From assembly GCA_019113825.1 (NCBI GenBank), contig DXGR01000098.1:1-40748 (forward strand): a stretch of DNA of 40,748 nucleotides. Direction: 5' to 3'. This DNA is from Candidatus Stackebrandtia excrementipullorum (GTDB taxonomy: Bacteria; Actinomycetota; Actinomycetes; Mycobacteriales; Micromonosporaceae). The position numbers and the translations under genes were made by a program. Below, piece by piece: positions 8,301 through 16,876 of this stretch (its first letter is position 1; every line of letters begins with the position of its first letter). Below the pieces are notes generated by a model. The model searched no databases, was not told the origin of the DNA, and saw nothing but the letters and a program-made list of their open reading frames with translations.

Positions 8301-9134
8301 TCACATACGAAACGACAACGCGGCGACAAGGTCCCAATGAAGATTGTCCAGGTATTGCTGAGCCGAATCCTCGTCGACCGCGTTAGTGGCGGTGCAGGAA
8401 ACTATGACCACATAGGATTTAGCTGCTTCGCTTCGCCAACGCCCGAACTCGTAGCCGTCGACAAAAGCGTCGTCGTGGGGCGTGAAGTCGTCTTTGGTGA
8501 GAGCGATCTCCAGATCGGTGGCGGTGTCGGGGTCGGGAAAACCCAGGTACAGCGCCGAAAGACGAAGGCTGCCGTCCTCCGCTTCATAAATGACCTCTGT
8601 GGCCCAGCTGCATCCATGATCGACCAACGTCTCACGAACGTCCGGCGGTGAACAGTCCTCATAGCTCCAGCCGTCCTTTTTGGCAGCCTGGAGGCTCACG
8701 TCGCCGAACGAGAAGTCCCAGTCCCCGAACTCCGCCTCCGAGATGCGACTGCTTTCGGTCGCCGTATCGGTCGTGGGCGGCTCCGAGGGTTCCTCCGACG
8801 TGGGCTCGGGATCGACCGACTCCGACGGGGAGGCCGTGGTGGTGTCCGGCTCGTCGTCGCCGGTGAGGTTGACGACAAGAAGCGTCACGATACCGATGGC
8901 CGCGACCAGTGCCAGGCTGACCAGCGCGATGATCGGGCCGGTAAAACGCTTCGGAGGCGGCTGCGGAGGCATGTGAAACGCCTGCCCGTGCGGCGGGTAC
9001 CCGGGCTGTTGTCCCGGCATGGGACCGGGTGCCGCCCCGTGCGCGGGCGTATGGGGTCCTCCGTGCTCCGGCCCGGGAGGGGTCTGGTGATATCCACCGG
9101 GGAAACCGTGGGACTGTCCGTAAGGGTCGTGCAT
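8301..9134 (-). CDS. Membrane-anchored protein with Pro/Gly-rich cytoplasmic N-terminus; function unknown
   Basis: 277 aa, ATG at 9134. Residues 1-62 are rich in Pro, Gly, His and Gln (cytoplasmic tail typical of actinobacterial single-pass proteins), followed by one helix (about 66-90, GPIIALVSLALVAAIGIVTLLVV). An acidic Ser/Thr/Pro/Glu linker (about 92-135) leads to a compact extracytoplasmic domain of about 140 residues with three Cys (EDCSPP, HGCSW, VSCTAT) and a terminal YLDNLHWDL helix. This tail-helix-linker-domain plan is common for exported actinobacterial proteins of unknown role. I recognise no enzyme motif. It lies 270 bp downstream of the GH2 gene on the same strand and probably has its own promoter. 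Confidence 0.75.
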   Translation of the reverse strand: MHDPYGQSHGFPGGYHQTPPGPEHGGPHTPAHGAAPGPMPGQQPGYPPHGQAFHMPPQPPPKRFTGPIIALVSLALVAAIGIVTLLVVNLTGDDEPDTTTASPSESVDPEPTSEEPSEPPTTDTATESSRISEAEFGDWDFSFGDVSLQAAKKDGWSYEDCSPPDVRETLVDHGCSWATEVIYEAEDGSLRLSALYLGFPDPDTATDLEIALTKDDFTPHDDAFVDGYEFGRWRSEAAKSYVVIVSCTATNAVDEDSAQQYLDNLHWDLVAALSFRM

Positions 9135-9403
9135 GGGGGCTGAGTCACTTTCTTGTCGTCCGTGTCGAGGGTGGCGACACCCGACGTATCACTGCGCGCC
9201 TGGCGTCGCGGTAAGCCGGGTGAGACCATACGAGCGGGGTACGACCCGTCGGGATGGGGCCGGCCGCGCCGGACGTGTGACCACCTGCGTGACCACGTCG
9301 TGTTTCGGCGCCGAATGCAACGAGCATGACGGCCGTTCCCATGTTTCCCGATTCCCTCACCATCTCCGTGCGCACACATGGTGTCACAGTGACGCAAGCC
9401 GGT

Positions 9404-11155
9404 TCAGATGTGACGGGCGCCTTCGATGCGTAGTCGGCGAGTCAGCGGTGTCACCAGGGAGGAGGGCAGCTTGACGACCTTTCGGTCGTAGGTGAGCAGC
9501 CCGTTGAGTTCATCCTCTACATCAGATAGTTGTGTGTACACGGTGGCGCTCAACCCCTCGGCGATCGCCGGAAGAATCTGCCGCCGATGAAGGTCTGCAA
9601 AGGCGGCGCCGAGCTCGTCGGCCGACTCGTATCCTCGGTAACCGAAGACCTCGTCACCGACGTGGTGCCCCTCGACCTTCAGGCTGTACCCGCCGTACTC
9701 CGTGAGAGCCAATACACGATCGTCACGGTCCGCGGGCATGACGAAGTCGTCGACGTAAACGTGAATACTGTGGATGTCACCGCCGCCTTGATCGTGCCAT
9801 CCGCTGGCCTGATCGATCGGTCGACTCGGGTCCAACACCCGCAACCGGTCGACGGCGTCGTCGGCGTGAAACTGCCCCCAGCCCTCGTTGAACGGCACCC
9901 ACACGGCCAGACTCACGACATTGCGCAACAGGGAAACCGTCTGCTCAAGCTCCGCCTTGAACTCCTCACGACCGGCGGCGTCACCACGCCCGAACCGTTC
10001 CACGTCGGTGTCGTCCAGATGTTCACCCGCAGCAGGAGGCTTCGCCACCTCCGGCGCGGCCGGGGCGCCGCCGTTGACCAGGTCCTGCCACACCAACATT
10101 CCCAGCCGGTCGCAGTGGTGGTACCAACGCAACGGCTCGATCTTGATGTGCTTACGCAGCATCGTGAAACCGAGGTCCTTCATGGTCTGAATGTCGTGAA
10201 TCATCGCCTCGTCCGACGGCGCCGTGTAGAGCCCGTCGGGCCAATATCCCTGATCGAGAACACCGGCGTGAAAAAACGGCCGACCGTTCAACAGCAGACG
10301 TCGGTGCCCCGATTCGTCCAACCCGAGGCCAAACGACCTCATACCGAAATAACCGTGCACGACGTCGTCGGTGAGCGTGACCGTCACCCGATACAGGTGA
10401 GGGTCCTGTGGTGTCCACCAACGTGGGCTCGGAAGCGGAACCTCGGTGGCCACATCGGTTTCCAACCGCACGGAGGCAACAATGTCGTCCCCGTCGTAAA
10501 CGGTCACGCCGGCCGTCGCCGCAGTGTCGGTGTGGACGGTCACCTCCACACTGTCGCGATCGAGCCGCGGCACGTAGGTGATATCGCGAACGTATACGGG
10601 CGGGACGCTTTCCAACCAAACGGTCTGCCATATGCCCGATTGCGCGGTATACCAGATGCCACCGCGCCGAAGGCGCTGCTTACCGGTGGAGTGAAACGCC
10701 GTGTCGCTTACATCCCTCACCGCGACGACCAACACGTTGTCCCCGTCGATGAGGTGATCGGTGATATCGAGGGTAAACGCCAGATAACCGCCTACATGGG
10801 ACCCCACGGCGGCGCCGTTGCAGTAGATCTCGCAGGACTGGTCGACCGCACCGAAATGCAGCAGGACCCTGCCGCGATGGAACCCGGCCGGCAACCGGAA
10901 GGTCCTGCGATACCACAGTCGCTCGTCGGGTTGCAGCTGTCGGTTCACACCCGACAGCGGCGCCTCCGGGGAGAACGGCACGAGGATTCGCCCGTCATAG
11001 CGATGTGGAGCATTCGCCTCGGCGGCTGTGACGGCGTAGTCCCAGTACCCGTTGAGATTGAGATAACCGTCGCGAACCAGCTGCGGCCGCGGATATTCCG
11101 GCAGAACCGCCTGCGGATCGAGCATCGCGCCCCACACCGTCGTCGCATTCGTCAT
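9404..11155 (-). CDS. Glycoside hydrolase family 2 protein (beta-galactosidase/glucuronidase-like)
   Basis: 583 aa from ATG at 11155, preceded by AAGGG; the longer open frame upstream has no family similarity. Domain order is that of GH2: a jelly-roll sugar-binding domain (NLNGYWDYAV, RTFRLP, HFGAVDQSCEIYCNG), an Ig-like domain (about 185-275) and a TIM barrel starting near RRLLLNGRPFFHAGVLDQGYWPDG. The acid/base is E424 in VPFNEGWGQ and the nucleophile E486 in LTEYGG. There is no signal peptide, so it acts in the cytoplasm on imported glycosides. The sugar specificity is not readable. The gene is divergent from an alpha/beta-hydrolase gene with a 227-bp shared upstream region. Confidence 0.92.
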   Translation of the reverse strand: MTNATTVWGAMLDPQAVLPEYPRPQLVRDGYLNLNGYWDYAVTAAEANAPHRYDGRILVPFSPEAPLSGVNRQLQPDERLWYRRTFRLPAGFHRGRVLLHFGAVDQSCEIYCNGAAVGSHVGGYLAFTLDITDHLIDGDNVLVVAVRDVSDTAFHSTGKQRLRRGGIWYTAQSGIWQTVWLESVPPVYVRDITYVPRLDRDSVEVTVHTDTAATAGVTVYDGDDIVASVRLETDVATEVPLPSPRWWTPQDPHLYRVTVTLTDDVVHGYFGMRSFGLGLDESGHRRLLLNGRPFFHAGVLDQGYWPDGLYTAPSDEAMIHDIQTMKDLGFTMLRKHIKIEPLRWYHHCDRLGMLVWQDLVNGGAPAAPEVAKPPAAGEHLDDTDVERFGRGDAAGREEFKAELEQTVSLLRNVVSLAVWVPFNEGWGQFHADDAVDRLRVLDPSRPIDQASGWHDQGGGDIHSIHVYVDDFVMPADRDDRVLALTEYGGYSLKVEGHHVGDEVFGYRGYESADELGAAFADLHRRQILPAIAEGLSATVYTQLSDVEDELNGLLTYDRKVVKLPSSLVTPLTRRLRIEGARHI

Positions 11156-11382
11156 GTCGCACACCCTTGAAGATCGTGTTCGGTCACACTCTCGCGTCGC
11201 AGGACGGCCGCCCCCGTCTGCCCGGCCACCGTTCCGGTGACGTGTCCACCGGCGCGTCCCGGAGCCCACAACCCACGACGTTACGCCCACGGATCCCGTT
11301 GGTCGACCAACAACCCGATACCGCCACCGAGCCCGAGGCGCTAATCTGTCAAACCTTGCCCCCCTTGCCCACGGAGTACCCG

Positions 11383-12546
11383 GTGAGTGACCGTGATGAG
11401 ACACCAGAACAGACTCAGCCACCGACCACGACGCCGCGCCGCCGGTGGGTGCGCCGCATGATGTTCACCGGTATCGCCCTGATCGTGCTCGTCGCGGCGG
11501 TCACCGGCGGTGCCGGGTGGTATTTCTCCGGCGAGGTCGTGAACGTCACGCGGGCCGATTACGACTATCCGGTGACCGTTCAGGCGGTCAACGGCACCGA
11601 GGTCACACTTCCCAGGACACCCGAGACCGAACGTCCCGGAGTGTGGGGCCTTCACTGGCCCGACGGTCGGGCACTACTCGGTGAAGTCGTCAGCGGGGAC
11701 GACAACACGGTGGTCCGCAACATTCACCGTGTCCTGTACGGCGACCTGCGAGCCGGCATAAACACCCGCGTAGACACTTGGGCCGTAGGGGAGGACCCGC
11801 AGGCGGCGTTCGGAATCCCGTTCGAGTCGGTGGACGTTGAAACCGAGCTCGGGCCCGCCCCCGCCTGGTATGTACCCGCGGAAGACGACACGTGGGTAAT
11901 CGCCGTGCACGGACGCAACGCCGAACCCCGCGAAGCCCTCCGGATCATTCCGGCTCTGCACGCCGCAGGACTGCCGGTCCTGTCGGTGACGCACCGCAAC
12001 GACCCGGGGGCTCCCGCGTCACCGGACGGTCTCCATCATCTGGGCGCCACGGAATGGCGGGACGTGGCAGCCGCGGTCGACTATGCGATGGCGCACGGAG
12101 CCTCCGACGTGGTGCTGTACGGCTGGTCGATGGGCGGGGCCGTGACCATGATGACGCTACGCAATATGGAGTCCCCCGAACGCGTAAGCGGTATCGTCTT
12201 GGACTCGCCGGTTCTCGACTGGGCGTCGACACTCGACAAACAAGGAGACCAACGTTCTCTGCCCAGGGCCCTGACAACGGTTGCGAAGTGGCTGGTGGAG
12301 TGGCGAGTCGACCTTGACCTGGACGATTTGGATCAACGTGACTTCGCTTCGCGGATGGTCACCCCCGTTCTGCTGTTCGCCGATGTCGCCGACGACACGG
12401 TCGACGTGGGCGCGACCCTGGACTTCGCCGAAGCCGTGCCCGACGACCTTCTGACACTCGTGACGACCACCGCCGGGCACACCGCCTCGTGGAACGAGAA
12501 CCCGGCGGCGTACGAAGCCGAAGTGGTGAAGTTCGTGACCGCGTGA
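11383..12546 (+). CDS. Membrane-anchored alpha/beta-hydrolase
   Basis: 387 aa from GTG at 11383, six bases after a GGAG site; the frame is open further upstream but without a ribosome site. A cytoplasmic Pro/Thr/Gln tail with RRRWVRR leads into one helix (about 28-48), then an extracytoplasmic domain. The hydrolase fold shows HGRN (oxyanion region), GWSMGG with nucleophile S249, a likely acid in the FADVADDTVD segment, and H366 in GHTASW. It looks like a serine hydrolase or esterase facing outside the membrane; substrate unknown. Its 3' end overlaps the convergent beta-lactamase-like reading frame by 214 bases, which is an oddity of the other gene. Confidence 0.85.
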   Translation: MSDRDETPEQTQPPTTTPRRRWVRRMMFTGIALIVLVAAVTGGAGWYFSGEVVNVTRADYDYPVTVQAVNGTEVTLPRTPETERPGVWGLHWPDGRALLGEVVSGDDNTVVRNIHRVLYGDLRAGINTRVDTWAVGEDPQAAFGIPFESVDVETELGPAPAWYVPAEDDTWVIAVHGRNAEPREALRIIPALHAAGLPVLSVTHRNDPGAPASPDGLHHLGATEWRDVAAAVDYAMAHGASDVVLYGWSMGGAVTMMTLRNMESPERVSGIVLDSPVLDWASTLDKQGDQRSLPRALTTVAKWLVEWRVDLDLDDLDQRDFASRMVTPVLLFADVADDTVDVGATLDFAEAVPDDLLTLVTTTAGHTASWNENPAAYEAEVVKFVTA

Positions 12547-13655
12547 GTACCGGATAACGCATGGAACGATGAAACGGCGGCATCGGTGATACCGACTTCC
12601 TCAAGATTCCATCCGTCGCTTGAGGAGGCGACCTGGTTCGTGCACCAGACGATCGCGGTCTGATCGTCCAGATCACGCCACATTTCGCTGTAGGAACGGT
12701 CGTTTCCGCCGTTGTGCCATGCAATCCGGTGGCCGGATTCCTCCCCGATCACCCAGCCGTACCCGTACCACGTCGGTTCGTTCTCCTCGGGGACGTGAGC
12801 GGTGAACAGTTTTTTACGAGACTCGCGGTCCAGAACGGCGTCGCCTTGTAGAGCGGTGTGCCAGCGCGCCATATCCGTGACGGTGGAGAGAACACCTCCG
12901 TTACCACGCAGGTTCCAGTACGGACCGTCGTCTGCCCAGGTGCGTTCGTGTGGACGGCCGTGCCGCGCGCCCTCGGCGTCGTACTCGACGGCGACGGTAC
13001 GAGACGGCCAGGACGGTATGACGTAGCCGGTGTGGAGCATGCCTGCGGGACGAAAAAGGTGCTCGTGAAGGTACTCCTCATAGCCTCCTCCGGAGACGAC
13101 CTCGATGACCGCGGCGAGGAGGCTGTAGCCCAGGTTCGAGTACCGGTACCGCGTTCCCGGTTTTGCCGAGACGGGAGCCGAAGCCGCCCACGCCTCCAGG
13201 TCGTCCCGATGTAGCACGTCGTAGTCGCCGCCCGGCTGGTCACCGAGCCCCGAAGTATGAGTCAGCAACTGGTGCACGGTGATGTCGGGGCCGTTCCAAC
13301 CGGGAAGGTGAACGCTTACGGGGTCGGCGACCCGAAGGGCGCCGCGCGCCTCCAACGTCAGGACGGCGGCAGCGGTGAACTGTTTGGTGACCGAGCCGAT
13401 GTCGTAAACGGTCCGTTGTGTTGCAGGCTCGTTGTTCTCGCGATCGGCCATGCCGAACCCGCTTGAGTACAGAAGCGAGTCGGGTCCGCACAGGGCTATC
13501 GAGACGGTGGCCGACACGGGGAGCTCATCGGACAAGAATGCTTCCACGTCGACCGCCGGATCACCGGTGACGGAATTGCACCCGGTGAGGGCGGTCAACA
13601 GCCACGGCGCAATGGCGAGTGTGCTGTAGCGGAGGACGTCACGTCGATTCGGCAT
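12333..13655 (-). CDS. Tat-exported lipoprotein, beta-lactamase/DD-peptidase-like serine hydrolase (class C fold)
   Basis: Start ATG at 13655 with AAAGGA upstream. NRRDVLRY is a twin-arginine motif and LTGC (C26) a lipobox, so a lipoprotein anchored outside. Serine hydrolase signature: S88-V-T-K91, a YSN motif (RYRYSNLGYSLL) and the third motif HNGG. The class C fold includes esterases, DD-peptidases and lactamases; which this is cannot be told. The recognisable domain ends near WNLEEVG (about 12590). After that the frame has no stop and runs about 70 residues antisense to the hydrolase gene as low-complexity Ser/Thr/Ala sequence, so the natural stop may have been lost. It is 25 bp downstream of the sigma/membrane-partner pair and likely in the same operon. 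Confidence 0.88.
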   Translation of the reverse strand: MPNRRDVLRYSTLAIAPWLLTALTGCNSVTGDPAVDVEAFLSDELPVSATVSIALCGPDSLLYSSGFGMADRENNEPATQRTVYDIGSVTKQFTAAAVLTLEARGALRVADPVSVHLPGWNGPDITVHQLLTHTSGLGDQPGGDYDVLHRDDLEAWAASAPVSAKPGTRYRYSNLGYSLLAAVIEVVSGGGYEEYLHEHLFRPAGMLHTGYVIPSWPSRTVAVEYDAEGARHGRPHERTWADDGPYWNLRGNGGVLSTVTDMARWHTALQGDAVLDRESRKKLFTAHVPEENEPTWYGYGWVIGEESGHRIAWHNGGNDRSYSEMWRDLDDQTAIVWCTNQVASSSDGWNLEEVGITDAAVSSFHALSGTHAVTNFTTSASYAAGFSFHEAVCPAVVVTSVRRSSGTASAKSRVAPTSTVSSATSANSRTGVTIREAKSR

Positions 13656-13680
13656 GGGAATCCTTTCGGTATGCCCGGCT

Positions 13681-14304
13681 TCAGGGGGCACAGGCGGAGG
13701 TGTCGGTGTGGACGGTGACCGCCGACGCCCAATCGATCAGCTGCTCTTCGGTCAGCTCGGTATCGGTGCCGCTGAGACGGATCACCATGTCGTCTACACC
13801 GGATTCGAAGACGACGACGGCGATTCCGTCCGCGGTGTCGGCTATACCGGATCGGCCCGATACGTCGACCGGACGTCCAGACGGCAAAAGGCGTTCTATA
13901 TCTCCCTCTCGCACCGACACGGTGACGGTGTGGTCGGCGCCGACGACCGGCTGGTCGACCGCTATCGGTTGCTCCCCGGTGAACTCCTCTGTGCGGGTGT
14001 CGATCCGGTCGCCCCAGGCCCACTCGGTGATCGTCAGCGACGACAGATCACCGCCTGAGACGTCCATACACACCGCGACGTCGCCGGTCCCCATGCCCTC
14101 CGCCGCAGGCGACGGTGCGTTGGAGTGCCACGGCACCGTTGAGATGCCGACGGCACCTACGACGAGAACCACCACCCCTACGGCCCACGAACCGCGCCTG
14201 ATCCGCTGTCGGCGCGCGCTGGCGGAACGAACTCGATCCAGTAGACCGTCCGGCTCCGGGGCCAACCGCGCCTGGAGCTCCAACGCCCGTTTTATCTCGG
14301 TCAT
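13681..14304 (-). CDS. Single-pass membrane protein, probable anti-sigma-like partner of the ECF sigma factor
   Basis: 207 aa. ATG at 14304 overlaps the TGA of the sigma gene (ATGA) and has GGAG upstream, so the two are translationally coupled. The N-terminal 45 residues form an amphipathic segment (MTEIKRALELQARLAPEPDGLLDRVRSASARRQRIR), followed by one helix (WAVGVVVLVVGAVGIS) and an extracytoplasmic domain of about 135 residues with two Cys and Asp-rich strands. This is the plan of membrane partners coupled to SigE-family sigma factors in actinomycetes. There is no zinc-binding HxxxCxxC anti-sigma motif, so sigma inhibition is inferred from position only. Confidence 0.75.
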   Translation of the reverse strand: MTEIKRALELQARLAPEPDGLLDRVRSASARRQRIRRGSWAVGVVVLVVGAVGISTVPWHSNAPSPAAEGMGTGDVAVCMDVSGGDLSSLTITEWAWGDRIDTRTEEFTGEQPIAVDQPVVGADHTVTVSVREGDIERLLPSGRPVDVSGRSGIADTADGIAVVVFESGVDDMVIRLSGTDTELTEEQLIDWASAVTVHTDTSACAP

Positions 14305-14801
14305 GTCGATCTCCTCACCACGACATCGGCGAACTCCGGACGACCCCGGAGCGCGGCCAATGCACGGCTCATGTGCACGCGTACCGTCGAGGCGGAACAA
14401 CCCAGCAGTTCGGCTATCGCCTGGTCCGGCAGGTCCTCGTAGTAACGGAGTACGAGCACCGCACGCTGCCGCTTCGGAAGCGACGTCAATGCCATCCGCA
14501 TCGCGTCCTGCTCGGCCAAACGGGCGGCGAAGTCGCCACCGGTGCCGTGGTCGGGAAGCTCGTCGGAGGGCGTCTCAGCCGAAGACCGTCTTCGTCGCCA
14601 TGACAGGAATTGCCGCAGTATCGCCTTGCGCACGTAGGCTTCAGGCCCTCCAAGTCCTTCGATACGACGCCAGCGTTGGTGGCACCTCACCAAGGCCTCC
14701 TGCACCAGGTCCTGCGAGCGATGACGATCTCCGCACAGCAGATACCCGAACCGCAGGAGTGCTCCACCACGGCCCCGTACGAAATCGTCGAAATCGGTCA
14801 T
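14301..14801 (-). CDS. SigE-family ECF RNA polymerase sigma factor
   Basis: 166 aa, ATG at 14801 behind a strong AGGAGGG. Region 2 is LLRFGYLLCGDRHRSQDLVQEALVRCHQRW; region 4 is LTSLPKRQRAVLVLRYYEDLPDQAIAELLGCSASTVRVHMSRALAALR, with a clear helix-turn-helix. Short length without C-terminal extension fits the actinobacterial SigE-like subfamily. It redirects RNA polymerase to a small regulon, presumably including its own operon with the membrane partner and the serine hydrolase lipoprotein, which suggests an envelope stress or cell-wall signal. Confidence 0.95.
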   Translation of the reverse strand: MTDFDDFVRGRGGALLRFGYLLCGDRHRSQDLVQEALVRCHQRWRRIEGLGGPEAYVRKAILRQFLSWRRRRSSAETPSDELPDHGTGGDFAARLAEQDAMRMALTSLPKRQRAVLVLRYYEDLPDQAIAELLGCSASTVRVHMSRALAALRGRPEFADVVVRRST

Positions 14802-14945
14802 TACCCTCCTGAGGTTGAACCTCCTATACCGCTATAACGCGGTGAGGCACCGGTTTTGCTTACTCGTGACCGAGAATCTTTTGAAAATCTCGTTCACGGT
14901 CTGCCACCGCCCAAACCGGGCCGACCGGTGTGACACGCTGAAGCC

Positions 14946-16730
14946 ATGAACCGCCTTGCTGACGCGCTGTCGCCCTATCTCCAACAGCACGCCGACAATC
15001 CGGTGGACTGGTGGCCGTGGGGGGAGGACGCCCTCGCCGAAGCCAAACGGCGTGACGTACCCCTGCTGATCTCCGTCGGATACGCCGCATGTCACTGGTG
15101 CCACGTCATGGCCGACGAGTCCTTCGCCGATGACGAGGTCGCGGCCCGGCTCAACGATGCGGTCGTCTCGATCAAGGTCGACCGTGAGGAGCGGCCCGAC
15201 GTCGACGCGGTGTACATGCAGGCGCTGTTGGCGTTGACCGGTCAGGGCGGTTGGCCCATGACGGTGTTCGCCGCGCCCGACGGCACCCCGTTTTTCGCGG
15301 GAACCTACTTCCCCAAGGAGCACTTCCTGCGTCTGGTGGACGCGGTGGACGACGCGTGGACGAACCGGCGAGGGGAGCTCATGTCACAGGGCGCCGCCAT
15401 CGTCCAGGCGTGCGCCTCCGCGGGCCCCGAACTGGCCGACGTCACCCGTGCCTGTCCGATCGACGGTCCGTGCCCCGACGTGTCGCCGGTACCGGTGGCG
15501 ACCTTGGACGCGGCCGCCGCGTCGATCGTCTCGTCCTACGACCGCAGGAACGGTGGCCTGGGAACGGCTCCGAAATTTCCGACTCAACCGGCGCTGGCGT
15601 TCCTTTTGGACCATCATGAGCGAACCGGCGACGACGAGAGTCTCGCCATTGTCCGGCACACCTGTGAACGCATGGCCAGGGGCGGGATCTACGACCAGCT
15701 CGCCGGCGGTTTCGCCCGTTACAGTGTGGACGAATCCTGGGTCGTGCCGCATTTCGAGAAGATGCTGTACGACAACGCCCTGTTGTTGCAGACCTACACC
15801 GACGTGTGGGAGTTGACGCGACGGCCGTTCTTTGCCCGCGTCGCCGAGGAGACGGCCCGTTTTCTGGTCAACGATCTCACGACTGCCGAGGGCGGGTTCG
15901 CGTCGGCGTTGGACGCCGACACCGGTGGCGTGGAGGGCGCGACGTACGCCTGGACACCGGATCAGTTGCGTGAGGCGCTCGGTCAAGCCGACGCCGATTA
16001 CGCCGCCCACGTGTTCGCCGTCTCCGACGCGGGCACGTTCGAGCACGGCACGAGTGTTCTTCAGCTTCCGGTCGACCCCGAAGATGCGGAGCGTTACGCA
16101 GACATCAGAAGACGGCTGAGGGACGCGCGTTCACAGCGACCGCAGCCGGCGCGTGACGACAAGGTCGTTGCCGCGTGGAACGGTATGGCGATCACGGCGC
16201 TCACCGAGTATGCCGCCGAACTCGGTCACGATTGGGCCGACGAGGCAGCCGAACGTGCTGCACGGTTGCTGGCCGAGTTGCACATGGCCGACGGGCGGCT
16301 CCGGCGAGTGTCACGTGACGGTCGAGTGGGGGAGCCCGTCGGTGTTCTCGAGGACTACGGTGCGGTGGCGTCGGCGTTCATGTCCCGGTTCGAGGTCACC
16401 GAGAACCGGGTGTGGCTGGATCGTGCCGGTGCCCTGCTCAACGTCGTGTTGGAACACTTCGGTGACGGTAAAGGCGGGTTCTGGGACACCGCCTCCGACG
16501 CCGAGCAACTGGTGAATCGTCCTGCCGACCCGACGGATGGGCCGACCCCGTCGGGGTGGGCGTTGACCGCCGCCGCGCTGTCGGATTATGCGGACCACTC
16601 CGATGACGATCGTTATGAGGACGCTGCATGGCGGGCATTGGCGATGGTTGCGCCGGTGATCGGTTCCCACGGACGGTTCGCCGCGGGCTTGGCCGGCGCG
16701 GCGGAGCCGATGGTCGTCGACGAGCCGTAA
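14946..16730 (+). CDS. YyaL/DUF255 thioredoxin-fold protein with six-hairpin domain, C-terminally short
   Basis: 594 aa. The N-terminal thioredoxin-like domain has the family signatures [25 protein letters not shown] (residues about 50-56), DREERPDVD and [10 protein letters not shown]. An alpha/alpha-barrel region follows ([72 protein letters not shown]). Most family members I recall are about 650-690 aa and carry a further C-terminal segment; this one stops after [12 protein letters not shown], so about 70 residues seem missing. No obvious frameshift product follows. Role in bacteria is poorly known; redox or sugar-related activity has been suggested. The upstream region is shared with the divergent sigma operon. 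Confidence 0.9.
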   Translation: MNRLADALSPYLQQHADNPVDWWPWGEDALAEAKRRDVPLLISVGYAACHWCHVMADESFADDEVAARLNDAVVSIKVDREERPDVDAVYMQALLALTGQGGWPMTVFAAPDGTPFFAGTYFPKEHFLRLVDAVDDAWTNRRGELMSQGAAIVQACASAGPELADVTRACPIDGPCPDVSPVPVATLDAAAASIVSSYDRRNGGLGTAPKFPTQPALAFLLDHHERTGDDESLAIVRHTCERMARGGIYDQLAGGFARYSVDESWVVPHFEKMLYDNALLLQTYTDVWELTRRPFFARVAEETARFLVNDLTTAEGGFASALDADTGGVEGATYAWTPDQLREALGQADADYAAHVFAVSDAGTFEHGTSVLQLPVDPEDAERYADIRRRLRDARSQRPQPARDDKVVAAWNGMAITALTEYAAELGHDWADEAAERAARLLAELHMADGRLRRVSRDGRVGEPVGVLEDYGAVASAFMSRFEVTENRVWLDRAGALLNVVLEHFGDGKGGFWDTASDAEQLVNRPADPTDGPTPSGWALTAAALSDYADHSDDDRYEDAAWRALAMVAPVIGSHGRFAAGLAGAAEPMVVDEP

Positions 16731-16783
16731 CCGCCTGAGAAGTCATCGTTGGTTGCGCGGTATACGCGTGGCTGCCGGTGTGC

Positions 16784-16826
16784 CGAAGAGCCTGCACATA
16801 CCCGTGTCGTATACGCGGGCTCTTCG
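16784..16826. terminator. Long bidirectional hairpin between convergent genes
   Basis: Outer arms CGAAGAGCC and GGCTCTTCG pair perfectly, with further imperfect pairing inside (ATAC/GTAT). It lies between the stops at 16730 and 16877 of convergent genes. Confidence 0.75.
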
Positions 16827-16876
16827 CCGCTTTGCGATCCGTTCGGCTCACTGCGGGCGGAGCCTCCAGAGTGCTT

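Noticed and set aside
7682-8329. 215-codon reverse frame and 110-185-codon forward frames in the gap after the importer
   Set aside because: Composition is dominated by Arg/Pro/Thr/Gly, no ribosome sites, no domain, and frames on opposite strands overlap each other; typical open frames of GC-rich DNA.
9530-11170. 546-codon forward frame antisense to the GH2 gene
   Set aside because: It mirrors the real GH2 gene, whose catalytic motifs and domain order are complete; the antisense product has no recognisable domain.
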